Of a stretch of DNA of 47,713 nucleotides, positions 7,402 through 14,968 are shown in pieces (position 1 is the first letter of the stretch; each line of letters opens with the position of its first letter). The notes below the pieces were generated by a model. The model had not been told where the DNA came from, did not search any database, and saw nothing but the letters and a program-made list of their open reading frames with translations. The stretch is taken from contig NZ_AYJW01000032.1 in NCBI RefSeq assembly GCF_000497205.1, positions 1-47,713 of the forward strand, in the 5' to 3' direction. The stretch comes from Saccharopolyspora rectivirgula DSM 43747. Lineage in GTDB: Bacteria; Actinomycetota; Actinomycetes; Mycobacteriales; Pseudonocardiaceae. Position numbers and translations under genes: made by a program.

Positions 7402-8376
7402 ATGCGGTACACGGTCTTGGGGAGAACGGGACTGGAAGTCTCCCGGATTGCTTTCGGAACCTGGCAGCTCGGCGGGGAGTGGGGGTCCTTCGACGAGAAG
7501 GCCGCCATGGACGCCATCCGGCACGCCCGTGAACTGGGGGTGAACTTCTTCGACACCGCGCAGGCGTACGGCTTCGGCAAGTCGGAGCAGATCCTGGGCA
7601 ACGCGCTGCGCGAAGAGCTCAAGCACAACCGCGACCAGATCGTCATCGCCACCAAGGGCGGTATCAACCCGGGCAGCAGCAGGCCTCGCGATGCCAGCCG
7701 GAGCTGGCTGCGCAAGGGCGTGGAGGAGAGCCTGCGGGCGCTCGACTTGGACTACATCGACCTGTACCAGGTGCACTGGCCGGACCCGAACACCCCTGCG
7801 GAGGAGACCGCTTCAGCTCTCCAGGAGATGGTGGACGAGGGCAAGATCCGCCACGTCGGCGTCTCCAACTACGACGCCCGTCAGATGGCCGAATTCGAAC
7901 GGATCCGGCCCGTGGAAACCCTGCAGCCGCCCTACCACCTGTTCCGCCGCGGCATCGAAGAGGAAATCCTGCCCTACGCCCGCGAGCACAACATCGGGGT
8001 CCTCGTCTACAGTCCGCTGGGCAGCGGGCTGCTGACCGGACGACTCACCCCCGACGTCCAGTTCGAGCCCTCCGATTGGCGAGCGCACGCCTCCGCCTTC
8101 CAGGGGGAGAAGCTGCGGCGCAACCTCGCAGTGGTGGACCGGCTGTCGGAGTTCGCCCGGGAAAGGGGGATGTCGGTCAGCCAACTGGCCATCGCTTGGG
8201 TGCTCGCCCAGCCCGGGGTGCACGTGGCCATCGTCGGTGCGCGCAGTTCGCGGAACATCGAGAACAGTCTCGCTGCTGCTGATTTGACACTCAGTTCGGA
8301 GGACCTGGCCGGGATCGAACGGATCGTCGCCGATGGGGTCCCCGTCGAAGGAGCCAGTCCAGAAGGGGTCGCCTGA
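7402..8376 (+). CDS. Aldo/keto reductase
   Basis: A 324-residue TIM-barrel oxidoreductase of the aldo/keto reductase superfamily. The catalytic tetrad can be placed: Asp in FFDTAQAYG with the following Tyr, Lys in IATKGG, and His in VHWPD. The C-terminal region carries IVGARSSRNIENSL, typical of NADPH phosphate binding in this family. It most resembles the YajO/Tas-like subgroup that reduces small aldehydes and ketones; the physiological substrate is unknown. The ATG at 7402 has only a weak GATGGGG upstream, but the protein begins in the usual family position (MRYTVLGRTGLEVS). Confidence 0.88.
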   Translation: MRYTVLGRTGLEVSRIAFGTWQLGGEWGSFDEKAAMDAIRHARELGVNFFDTAQAYGFGKSEQILGNALREELKHNRDQIVIATKGGINPGSSRPRDASRSWLRKGVEESLRALDLDYIDLYQVHWPDPNTPAEETASALQEMVDEGKIRHVGVSNYDARQMAEFERIRPVETLQPPYHLFRRGIEEEILPYAREHNIGVLVYSPLGSGLLTGRLTPDVQFEPSDWRAHASAFQGEKLRRNLAVVDRLSEFARERGMSVSQLAIAWVLAQPGVHVAIVGARSSRNIENSLAAADLTLSSEDLAGIERIVADGVPVEGASPEGVA

Positions 8377-8388
8377 GCGTCCAAGCAG

Positions 8389-8446
8389 GATCTTCGTGTC
8401 CCGGAACTATTCGGACTGGACCCGCCAGTTCCGGAACACGAAGATC
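8389..8446. terminator. 20-bp-arm inverted repeat, shared terminator of convergent genes
   Basis: GATCTTCGTGT...GGAACT (8389-8408) is matched by its reverse complement at 8427-8446 with a single C/T difference across 20 bases. The loop is 18 nt. In the minus-strand RNA the difference becomes a G-U pair, so the stem is unbroken. It follows the aldo/keto reductase stop by 12 bp, and its right arm lies inside the last codons of the DUF3040 gene. Confidence 0.7.
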
Positions 8447-8673
8447 ATCACCGCCAGCACTCCGGCGAGGAAGAAACCCGCTCCTTCTCCCAACACCAGG
8501 CACAGCAGGGCCAGCAGGGCTGTTGCGATGACCAACACAAGTCGCGGATTCAAGCGCGCCCACGCCAGTCGCATGGAGTTCGCCCCGGAGAGTCGTTGGG
8601 CCAGTTTAGGATCGTCGCCAGCGAGTTGGTCTTCAATCTCCTTCAGGCGGCGTCGTTCGTCCTTTGGCAGCAT
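8407..8673 (-). CDS. DUF3040 small membrane protein
   Basis: An 88-residue protein. It opens with MLPKDERRRLKEIEDQLAGDDPKLAQRL, the amphipathic N-terminal segment that defines DUF3040, followed by two closely spaced hydrophobic helices (about residues 45-60 and 65-80) and a short cytoplasmic tail. DUF3040 proteins are small actinobacterial membrane proteins of unknown function. ATG 8673 is preceded by GGAGG at five bases; the GTG two codons earlier overlaps the ribosome site and is unlikely. A second member is at 21551-21829. Confidence 0.85.
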   Translation of the reverse strand: MLPKDERRRLKEIEDQLAGDDPKLAQRLSGANSMRLAWARLNPRLVLVIATALLALLCLVLGEGAGFFLAGVLAVMIFVFRNWRVQSE

Positions 8674-8852
8674 TGCCACCTCCGCAGAAGGTCCCCTCGC
8701 GAGTCGAGTGTTGCAGGGGAGGCGGGCGAAGAGGAAAAGACTTAAGTCCCGAGCAACGCGAGCGCCGCAGGCCCGCCTAGCCTCAAGGTAACTCGCAGCG
8801 GAGGGGGCTGCTGTCGTCGGCAGCTGTCTCCGCGAGCAGCACAGGAGGCGAA

Positions 8853-9209
8853 GTGGAGATCTGGATCAACCCCCGCTGTTCGAAGTGCCGGTCCGCGCTT
8901 TCGATGCTGGACGAAGCCGGAGCCGAGTACACCGTCCGCCGGTACCTCGAGGAACCACCGACCGAGGAGGAGATCGAGCAGGTGCTCCGGCGGCTCGGCC
9001 TGGAGCCCTGGGACATCGCCCGGCTCAACGAGCCCGAGGCCAAGGAGCTCGGGTTGAAGAACTGGGAGCGGGACGAAGCGTCCAGGCAGAAGTGGATCGC
9101 GGCCCTCGCCGCTCACCCCAAGCTCATCCAGCGGCCGATCATCACCGCGGACGACGGGACGGCCGTGGTCGCCCGCACCCCGGAGGCGGTTCGCTCGGTG
9201 CTGGACTGA
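8853..9209 (+). CDS. ArsC/Spx-like thioredoxin-fold reductase
   Basis: A 118-residue member of the ArsC (glutaredoxin-type) family. The active-site segment near residue 10 is NPRCSKCRSAL, with two cysteines (C-x2-C) at the start of helix 1, and the conserved tail QRPIIT with the following cis-Pro region is present (usual form xRPIvv). Family members reduce arsenate with glutathione or a thioredoxin partner, or serve as generic thiol reductases (YfgD type); no arsenic genes are nearby, so the arsenate role is doubtful. Start is GTG 8853 with AGGAGG just upstream. Confidence 0.85.
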   Translation: MEIWINPRCSKCRSALSMLDEAGAEYTVRRYLEEPPTEEEIEQVLRRLGLEPWDIARLNEPEAKELGLKNWERDEASRQKWIAALAAHPKLIQRPIITADDGTAVVARTPEAVRSVLD

Positions 9210-9255
9210 TCGACGTCCGCCGTTCGGCGCGTTCTCGGTCGGCCCGAGCCGATCC

Positions 9256-9316
9256 GCCCCGGCAGGGACCGGGGCAGAGAAGAGGGGGAGGCCGCCCCCA
9301 GTGGGCAACCTCCCCC
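9256..9316. terminator. Two consecutive terminator hairpins between convergent genes
   Basis: The first hairpin is GCCCCGG / CCGGGGC (9256-9262 with 9269-9275, 6-nt loop). The second is GGGGGAGG / CCTCCCCC (9284-9291 with 9309-9316) enclosing an inner GCCC/GGGC stem. They lie between the ends of the ArsC-like gene (plus) and the Clp ATPase gene (minus), where bidirectional termination is expected. Confidence 0.6.
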
Positions 9317-9330
9317 CTTCGACCGGAGGA

Positions 9331-11838
9331 TCAGACCGCGATGCGGTCGACCACCTGGAAGTCCAGGTCGCCATCGCGGACCCCGACCTTCAACCGGGAA
9401 CCGGCTTCCAGCCGGCCGTCCAGCAGCAGGTCGCTGATCCGGTCGTCGACGTGCCGTTCGATGGCCCTGCGCAGCGGACGGGCGCCGAACTCCGGCTGGT
9501 AGCCGCGTTCGGCCACCCAGTTCACGGCCTCCGGGCTGAACTGGACCTCGATGTCCTTCTCCCGCAACCGCTGCACCGTCTTCTCCAGCAGCATCCGGGT
9601 GATCGTGCGCAGCTCGTCCTCGGTCAGCCGCTGGAACACGATGACCTCGGTGATGCGGTTGAGGAACTCGGGCCGGAACTCGTCGCGGAGCCGCGCCATG
9701 ACGCGCTCGGTGACCCCCGACTCGTTCTCGTCGGTCTTGAAGCCGATCGTGCCACCGCTGCTCGAGACGATCTCCGAGCCCAGGTTGCTGGTCATGATCA
9801 GCACCGTGTTGCTGAAGTCCACGGTCCGACCCTGACCGTCGGTCAGCCGCCCGTCGTCGAGCACCTGCAGCAACGTGTTGAACACGTCCGGGTGGGCCTT
9901 CTCGATCTCGTCGAGCAGCACCACCGAGTAGGGCTGCCGCCGGACGGCTTCGGTCAGCTCACCGGCCTCGCCGTGCCCGACGTAGCCAGGAGGTGCACCG
10001 ACCAGGCGGCTGGCGGTGTGCCGCTCCTGGAACTCGCTCATGTCCTGCCGGATGATCCGCTTCTCGTCGCCGAACAGCGCTTCGGCCAGCGCCTTGGCCA
10101 GTTCGGTCTTGCCGACACCGGTGGGCCCGAGGAACAGGAAGCTGCCCAGCGGCCGGTTCGGGTCCGCCAGTCCGCTGCGGGAGCGGCGGACGGCGCGGGC
10201 GAGCGCGTGCACCGCGTCCTTCTGGCCGACGACCCTGCGGTGCAGCTCTTCCTCCAGCCGGCGCAGCCGTTCCCGCTCGGCTTCGGTCAGTCGGCTGACC
10301 GGGACGCCGGTGTTCCGGGAAACGACCTCGGCGATGTCGGTCTCGCCGACCTCGAGGACCCCGGCCGGCGCGGAGCCGGTGCTGCCGCCCAAACCGGCCA
10401 GCTCCTCGTGCGTGCTGTTGAGCTGGTCACGCAGCTTCGAGGCCCTCTCGTAGTCCTCGGCGGCCACCGCCTGGTCCTTCTCCTTCTCCAGCTGCTCGAT
10501 CTGCTGGCGCAGTTCGGCAGCTCGCGAGTCCGGCATCGCGTTGAGCCGCTTGCGCGCACCGGCCTGGTCGATCAGGTCGATCGCCTTGTCCGGCAGGAAC
10601 CGGTCGGTGATGTACTGGTCGGCCAGCCGGGCAGCGGCCTCGATCGCCTCGTCGGTGTAGCGCACCTTGTGGTGCTCCTCGAACCGCTCGCGCAGCCCGT
10701 TCAAGATCCGCACGGTGTCCGGAACGCTGGGTTCGGGCACCTGGACCGGTTGGAACCGGCGCTCCAGCGCGGGGTCCTTCTCGATGTGCTTGCGGTACTC
10801 GTCGAGCGTGGTCGCGCCGACCAGGTGCAGCTCCCCGCGGGCCAGCCGCGGCTTGAGCATGTTGCCGGCGTCCACCGAGCCCTCGGCGCCGCCCGCGCCG
10901 ACCACCGTGTGCAGCTCGTCGATGAAGACGATCAGCTCGTCCTCGTGCTCGGCGATCTCGCCGATGACCTTGGTCATCCGCTCTTCGAAGTCACCCCGGT
11001 ACCGGGTGCCCGCCAGCATGCCGGAGAGGTCCAGCTGCACCACGCGCTTGCCGGCCAGCGCGTCGGGGACCTTGCCGGAGGCGATGCGCTGAGCGAGGCC
11101 CTCGACGATGGCGGTCTTGCCGACACCGGCCTCGCCGACCAGGACCGGGTTGTTCTTGGTGCGGCGCGACAGCACCTCGATGGTCTGCTCGATCTCCTGG
11201 TCGCGGCCGATCACCGGGTCGAGCTGGCCTTCTCGGGCGGCCGCGGTGAGGTCGTGGCCGTACTGGTCCAGCGTCGGGGTGTTGCTGCCGGCCGTGGTCT
11301 GCCCGCTCTGCGGTCGCTGGGCAGCTGACCGCAGCTGGTCCGGCGAAGCCCCGACCGAGGACAGCAGCCGGCCGACTTCGGAGTCGACGTTGGCGGCCAT
11401 GGCCAGCAGCACGTGGTCCGGGCCGATGTAGGTGGAGCCCAGTGCGCGGGCCACCTGGTGCGCGTCGGCCAGGACGGCGCGGGCAGCCGGGGTCAGGGTG
11501 ACCGCTTGCTGCTCAGCGGGTTGGGAGCCGCTGGCCGGCGGCAGGTGTCCGTCGATCCGCTTGGCGAAGCCGTCCACGTCGACACCGGCCTGGCGCAGCA
11601 TCTCCTGCGTCGGGCTGTGCTGGGTGGTGGCCCACAGCAGGTGCAGCGCGTCCAGCTCGGTGCGTCCCCGTTCCCGGGCGTGCTGGGCCGCTGCGATCAG
11701 CAGTTGCTGCGCTTGTTCGGTGAGCAAGTCAGTGATGTCGATCCTCCGTCCCCCGGGGCGGGCGCTGTCCGCCCCGAAGAAGCGCGCGAAGTACTCCTCG
11801 AAAGGCCCCGGGCCGATAGGTCCGAAGAAAGTCGCCAT
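9331..11838 (-). CDS. ClpC-type AAA+ ATPase (Clp protease ATP-binding subunit)
   Basis: An 835-residue Hsp100 unfoldase. After a short Gly/Pro/Phe-rich head comes a Clp_N repeat domain (about 34-175). AAA-1 follows with Walker A GEAGVGKT (235-242) and Walker B VFIDE (304-308). A short middle region with a UVR-like motif (452-480) marks ClpC and not ClpB. AAA-2 has Walker A GPTGVGKT (571-578), Walker B LLDE (641-644) and a ClpP-docking tripeptide IGF (698-700). It should unfold proteins and pass them to ClpP. The unusual head and divergent N-domain suggest a second ClpC paralogue and not the housekeeping ClpC. ATG 11838 follows AGGAGG. A HAIR-like operator lies upstream. Confidence 0.92.
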   Translation of the reverse strand: MATFFGPIGPGPFEEYFARFFGADSARPGGRRIDITDLLTEQAQQLLIAAAQHARERGRTELDALHLLWATTQHSPTQEMLRQAGVDVDGFAKRIDGHLPPASGSQPAEQQAVTLTPAARAVLADAHQVARALGSTYIGPDHVLLAMAANVDSEVGRLLSSVGASPDQLRSAAQRPQSGQTTAGSNTPTLDQYGHDLTAAAREGQLDPVIGRDQEIEQTIEVLSRRTKNNPVLVGEAGVGKTAIVEGLAQRIASGKVPDALAGKRVVQLDLSGMLAGTRYRGDFEERMTKVIGEIAEHEDELIVFIDELHTVVGAGGAEGSVDAGNMLKPRLARGELHLVGATTLDEYRKHIEKDPALERRFQPVQVPEPSVPDTVRILNGLRERFEEHHKVRYTDEAIEAAARLADQYITDRFLPDKAIDLIDQAGARKRLNAMPDSRAAELRQQIEQLEKEKDQAVAAEDYERASKLRDQLNSTHEELAGLGGSTGSAPAGVLEVGETDIAEVVSRNTGVPVSRLTEAERERLRRLEEELHRRVVGQKDAVHALARAVRRSRSGLADPNRPLGSFLFLGPTGVGKTELAKALAEALFGDEKRIIRQDMSEFQERHTASRLVGAPPGYVGHGEAGELTEAVRRQPYSVVLLDEIEKAHPDVFNTLLQVLDDGRLTDGQGRTVDFSNTVLIMTSNLGSEIVSSSGGTIGFKTDENESGVTERVMARLRDEFRPEFLNRITEVIVFQRLTEDELRTITRMLLEKTVQRLREKDIEVQFSPEAVNWVAERGYQPEFGARPLRRAIERHVDDRISDLLLDGRLEAGSRLKVGVRDGDLDFQVVDRIAV

Positions 11839-11885
11839 CAACTTCCCTCCTAGCGACCGTGGTTGCTGGCCATAGCCACTACATA

Positions 11886-11906
11886 CTTGAGTCTTCCGCT
11901 ATCAAT
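11886..11906 (-). promoter_or_regulatory. HAIR-like HspR operator upstream of the Clp ATPase
   Basis: Read on the minus strand the site is ATTGATA, seven bases, ACTCAAG. The HspR consensus in streptomycetes and mycobacteria is CTTGAGT-N7-ACTCAAG. The right half is perfect and the left half matches 4 of 7, so 11 of 14 positions agree. It lies about 50-70 bp upstream of the ATG at 11838, where HspR represses dnaK and clpB operons. Heat-shock control is inferred from this match. Confidence 0.55.
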
Positions 11907-12055
11907 CAACGTTAGTCGGGGAAAATTAATTCCGCGATTGACGATCAGTGACTCAGGACACAGGAAGATCGTCTTGCGGACCGGTCGACCGTGGGATTCC
12001 AGTTGGAGGAACGCCGGGTGCCGCCGGTGGGATCGAGAGGAAGCCGAGGGCGGTC

Positions 12056-12676
12056 ATGGAAGATGTTCGGGCGCTGTTCGAGTCGGCCTACGCCAACGGA
12101 GGACCTCCGTGGGTGATCGGGGAACCGCAGCCGGTGGTGGTCGAGCTGGAACGGGCCGGGGAGATCTCCGGCGCGGTGCTGGACCCGGGGTGCGGTACCG
12201 GTGAGCACACGATCCACCTCGCGACGAAGGGGTACTCCGTGCTCGGCATCGACTTCTCCGCCCGGGCGATCGAGCTGGCCGAGCAGAACGCGCGGCGGCG
12301 CGGAGCCCAGGCGGACTTCCGGGTGGCGGACGTGTTCCAGCTGTCCGGGGAACGCTTCGACACGGTCATCGACAGCGCCCTCTTCCACGTCTTCGAACCG
12401 CCCGACCGCCGGCGCTACGTCCAGCACCTGGCCGAACTGTGCAACCCGGGGGCGGTGGTCCACGTGTTGGCGCTGGCCGACACGGAGCCGCAGCTGGGGC
12501 CCCGGGTCACCAGCACGGCGATCCGGGAGGCGTTCGCCGAGGGCTGGGAACTGGCCTACGTGCGGTCCAGCAGCTACCGCGCGATCGCGCGGGGTGAGAG
12601 CGCGGTGGCATTCGGGGTCACCTCCGGTTCCGTCGTGGCAGCCCCGGCCTGGTTGGCCAAGGCGGTTCGCCGCTGA
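12056..12676 (+). CDS. SAM-dependent class I methyltransferase
   Basis: A 206-residue methyltransferase. Motif I is VLDPGCGTGEHTIHLA (about residues 41-56), followed by the acidic strand end VLGIDFS and the motif DVFQL...FDTVIDSALFHVF. The N-terminal part (FESAYANGGPPWVIGEPQP) is typical of the small thiopurine/tellurite-resistance-like and SAM-methyltransferase 11/25 group that often acts on small molecules. The substrate is unknown. ATG 12056 is preceded by GAGGG; earlier in-frame codons would add a 36-residue extension without family similarity. It is divergent from the Clp ATPase and 29 bp upstream of the XdhC-like gene. Confidence 0.82.
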   Translation: MEDVRALFESAYANGGPPWVIGEPQPVVVELERAGEISGAVLDPGCGTGEHTIHLATKGYSVLGIDFSARAIELAEQNARRRGAQADFRVADVFQLSGERFDTVIDSALFHVFEPPDRRRYVQHLAELCNPGAVVHVLALADTEPQLGPRVTSTAIREAFAEGWELAYVRSSSYRAIARGESAVAFGVTSGSVVAAPAWLAKAVRR

Positions 12677-12705
12677 CGCGGGGCACGGCTGGCACACTGA
12701 GCGGC

Positions 12706-13224
12706 ATGGCAGAAGATCCCGCGTGCGCTGTTGCCCACGGTTCCGCCCCCGGCCGGTCCGAAGGGCGTGCGCTGGCCGCCGTGTTCGCTTCTCCAGTGGC
12801 GGAGCGCTTGTTGCGCTACGCGCAGGACCTGGAATTCGACTGCTGTCTTGTCGAACCGGATGCTGCAAGGGCCCAACAAGCGCGCGCTGCCGGGTATTCC
12901 GTGTTCCAGGCGGTGCCCGAGCTGGACGCCAATACCGATGTGGTGGTGACCGATCACCACCGCCCGGAGCTGGGCGAGCTGCTTCGGGACGTGCTCGCCC
13001 AGGACGTCCGCTGGGTGGGCGTGATGGGGAACCCGCGGCACCCGGCTCCGCACGTGGCGGCGCTGCGCGACCTAGGGGTCCCCGAGGAGGAGATCAGCCG
13101 GGTGCACCGGCCGATCGGGCTGAACATCGGCTCGCGGACACCGGCCGAGATCGCCATCGCCACCCTGGCCGGACTGCTGGCCGACCGCAACGGGCGGCCG
13201 GGCGGTTTCGAATTCCAGGCGTGA
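12706..13224 (+). CDS. XdhC/CoxI-family molybdoenzyme maturation-like protein
   Basis: A 172-residue protein whose C-terminal half matches the XdhC C-terminal Rossmann domain: VVVTDHH, WVGVMGNPRH, then the signature HRPIGLNIGSRTPAEIAIATLAGLLA. XdhC-type proteins bind and sulfurate molybdenum cofactor and load it into xanthine-dehydrogenase-family enzymes (PaoD for PaoABC). The N-terminal XdhC_CoxI domain is absent or very short, so this is a reduced form. A candidate client is the PaoABC-like enzyme encoded 19 kb away at 32170-35731; that pairing is inferred. Start is ATG 12706. Confidence 0.82.
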   Translation: MAEDPACAVAHGSAPGRSEGRALAAVFASPVAERLLRYAQDLEFDCCLVEPDAARAQQARAAGYSVFQAVPELDANTDVVVTDHHRPELGELLRDVLAQDVRWVGVMGNPRHPAPHVAALRDLGVPEEEISRVHRPIGLNIGSRTPAEIAIATLAGLLADRNGRPGGFEFQA

Positions 13225-13263
13225 AGGTCTCGCTTCGGCGCGGCTCGCTGGCTATATTGCGGA

Positions 13264-13297
13264 GCTCGTAACGGCACGACGGCGTTGCGTTACGAGC
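13264..13297. promoter_or_regulatory. 34-nt inverted repeat at the acyl-CoA synthetase promoter
   Basis: GCTCGTAACG (13264-13273) and CGTTACGAGC (13288-13297) are exact reverse complements separated by 14 nt. TATATT at 13253-13258 resembles a -10 box, placing the repeat at the probable transcription start, 25 bp upstream of the synthetase ATG. The position and size suit a TetR-type operator, and the double-TetR gene begins just after the synthetase gene. Confidence 0.6.
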
Positions 13298-13321
13298 GCA
13301 GCCGGCGGGGAGGAGCAGCCG

Positions 13322-14866
13322 ATGAGCATGGCTTTCCGCGAACTGGCCCCGGTGAACTTCCTCCAGCGAGCTGCTGCGGTGTTCGCCGAGCGGACCGCGG
13401 TGGTGGACGGCGATCTGCGCTACGACTACGCGGAGTTCTGGGACCGCGCTCAGCGGCTGGCCGGCGCGCTCGTCGAACGCGGTGTGCAGCCCGGTGATCG
13501 AGTGGCGGTGCTGGCGCCGAACACCCATCTGCTGCTGGAGGCGCACTACGGGGTTCCGCTGGCCGGGGCCGTGCTGGTCACGCTGAACACCCGACTGGCC
13601 GCGGCGGAGATCCAGTACATCCTGGAGCACTCCGGTGCTCGGCTGGTGCTCGTGGACGAGCAGCACCGGGAGCTGCTGGTCGAGGCCGCCGACGGGCAGC
13701 AGATCATCTCCTCCGTCAACTACGACCGGCTGGTGGCCGCGGCGCCCCGCCATCGGCGGGAAATCACCGACGAGCGCTCCCTGCTGTCCATCAACTACAC
13801 CAGCGGCACGACTGGTCGTCCCAAAGGGGTGATGTACCACCACCGCGGGGCCTACCTGCAAGCCCTGGCGATGGCCTACCACGCGGCTCTCCGGCCCGGC
13901 TCGCGGTACCTGTGGACGCTGCCGATGTTCCACACCAACGGATGGTGCTTCCCCTGGGCGGTGACGGCCGCTGGAGCCACCCACCACTGCTTGCCCAAAG
14001 TGGACACCGAGGTGGTGTGGCGGATGCTCCGGCAGGACCGGATCAGCCACTTCTGCGCCGCTCCCACGGTGCTCGCGATGCTGGCCGAACACCCGGAGGC
14101 CAGCCGTCCGCTCGAGCACCAGGTGACTGCGTTCACCGGTGGTGCTCCTCCCTGGCCTGCTCTGCTGGAGCGGATGGAACGGCTGGGCGTCGAAGTCCGG
14201 CACCTCTACGGATTGACCGAGACCTTCGGCCCGGCCGTGGTGTGCGAGTGGCAGCCGGAGTGGGACGACCGCAGTCAGCGGCAACGAGCCCGGTTGATCG
14301 CGCGGCAAGGCATCGCCAACGTGGTCGCAGAGCCGTTGCGGGTGGTGGACCCGCAAGGGCAGGACGTCCCGGCGGACGGCCGCACCCAAGGGGAAATCCT
14401 GCTGCGCGGCAACAACGTCATGCTCGGTTACTACCGGGACGAAGCCGCCACCGCGGCGGCGGAGCTGGACGGCTGGTTCCGCACCGGAGATCTCGGGGTG
14501 CGACACCCGGACGGCTACGTCGAGCTGCGCGACCGGATCAAAGATGTGATCATCTCCGGTGGGGAGAACATCACGTCGGTCGAGGTGGAAAACGTCCTGA
14601 CCGAGCACCCGGACGTGCTGGAGGCCGCTGTGGTCGGCGCGCCGCACCCCAAGTGGGGAGAGGTGCCGGTGGCTTACGTGGCGCTCCGGGAGGGCGCTCG
14701 GCTGGAAGCCGACGAGTTGACCGAGTTCGTCCGGGCACGGCTCGCCGGGTTCAAAGCGCCGCGGCGGGTGTTCTTCACCTCCCTGCCCAAGACCTCCACG
14801 GGGAAGCTGCAGAAGAACGTGCTCCGCGAGCGGGCGGCGCAGCTGCAGCTGCAGTTCGCCGACTGA
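13322..14866 (+). CDS. AMP-forming acyl-CoA synthetase (fatty-acid/aryl CoA ligase)
   Basis: A 514-residue member of the adenylate-forming superfamily. Visible signatures are the phosphate loop YTSGTTGRPKGV (about residues 160-171), the YGLTETFG motif, the hinge-region GWFRTGDLG, and the C-terminal TSTGKLQKN with the catalytic lysine. It activates a carboxylic acid as acyl-AMP and then acyl-CoA. The FHTNGWCFPW segment is typical of the medium-chain/FadD-like group (DitJ, BCL4-type), but the substrate cannot be fixed. Start ATG 13322 follows GGGGAGGAG. It probably forms one unit with the tandem TetR gene 102 bp downstream, under the inverted repeat at 13264-13297. Confidence 0.88.
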   Translation: MSMAFRELAPVNFLQRAAAVFAERTAVVDGDLRYDYAEFWDRAQRLAGALVERGVQPGDRVAVLAPNTHLLLEAHYGVPLAGAVLVTLNTRLAAAEIQYILEHSGARLVLVDEQHRELLVEAADGQQIISSVNYDRLVAAAPRHRREITDERSLLSINYTSGTTGRPKGVMYHHRGAYLQALAMAYHAALRPGSRYLWTLPMFHTNGWCFPWAVTAAGATHHCLPKVDTEVVWRMLRQDRISHFCAAPTVLAMLAEHPEASRPLEHQVTAFTGGAPPWPALLERMERLGVEVRHLYGLTETFGPAVVCEWQPEWDDRSQRQRARLIARQGIANVVAEPLRVVDPQGQDVPADGRTQGEILLRGNNVMLGYYRDEAATAAAELDGWFRTGDLGVRHPDGYVELRDRIKDVIISGGENITSVEVENVLTEHPDVLEAAVVGAPHPKWGEVPVAYVALREGARLEADELTEFVRARLAGFKAPRRVFFTSLPKTSTGKLQKNVLRERAAQLQLQFAD

Positions 14867-14923
14867 ACGGGAAACCCGTGGTCGATCGCTCGCCCGGGCA
14901 GCGCTGTCCGCGGCGGCAGCGCT
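14867..14923. promoter_or_regulatory. Hairpin and inverted repeat between the synthetase and tandem TetR genes
   Basis: Directly after the synthetase stop is a small hairpin ACGGG-AAA-CCCGT (14867-14879). At 14900-14923 lies AGCGCTG, ten bases, CAGCGCT, a perfect 7-bp-arm inverted repeat about 46 bp upstream of the TetR ATG, followed by TATGCT, which could be a -10. It may be an autoregulatory operator; evidence is positional only. Confidence 0.3.
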
Positions 14924-14968
14924 CAGTATGCTGCGGGCGAGCAGGCGTGACAGGAGGCGGTGACACAC

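Noticed and set aside
13264-13297. Consideration of the inverted repeat as a terminator of the XdhC-like gene
   Set aside because: The arms are only moderately GC-rich, no U-tract follows, and a -10-like box immediately upstream fits a promoter-operator better; termination cannot be fully excluded.
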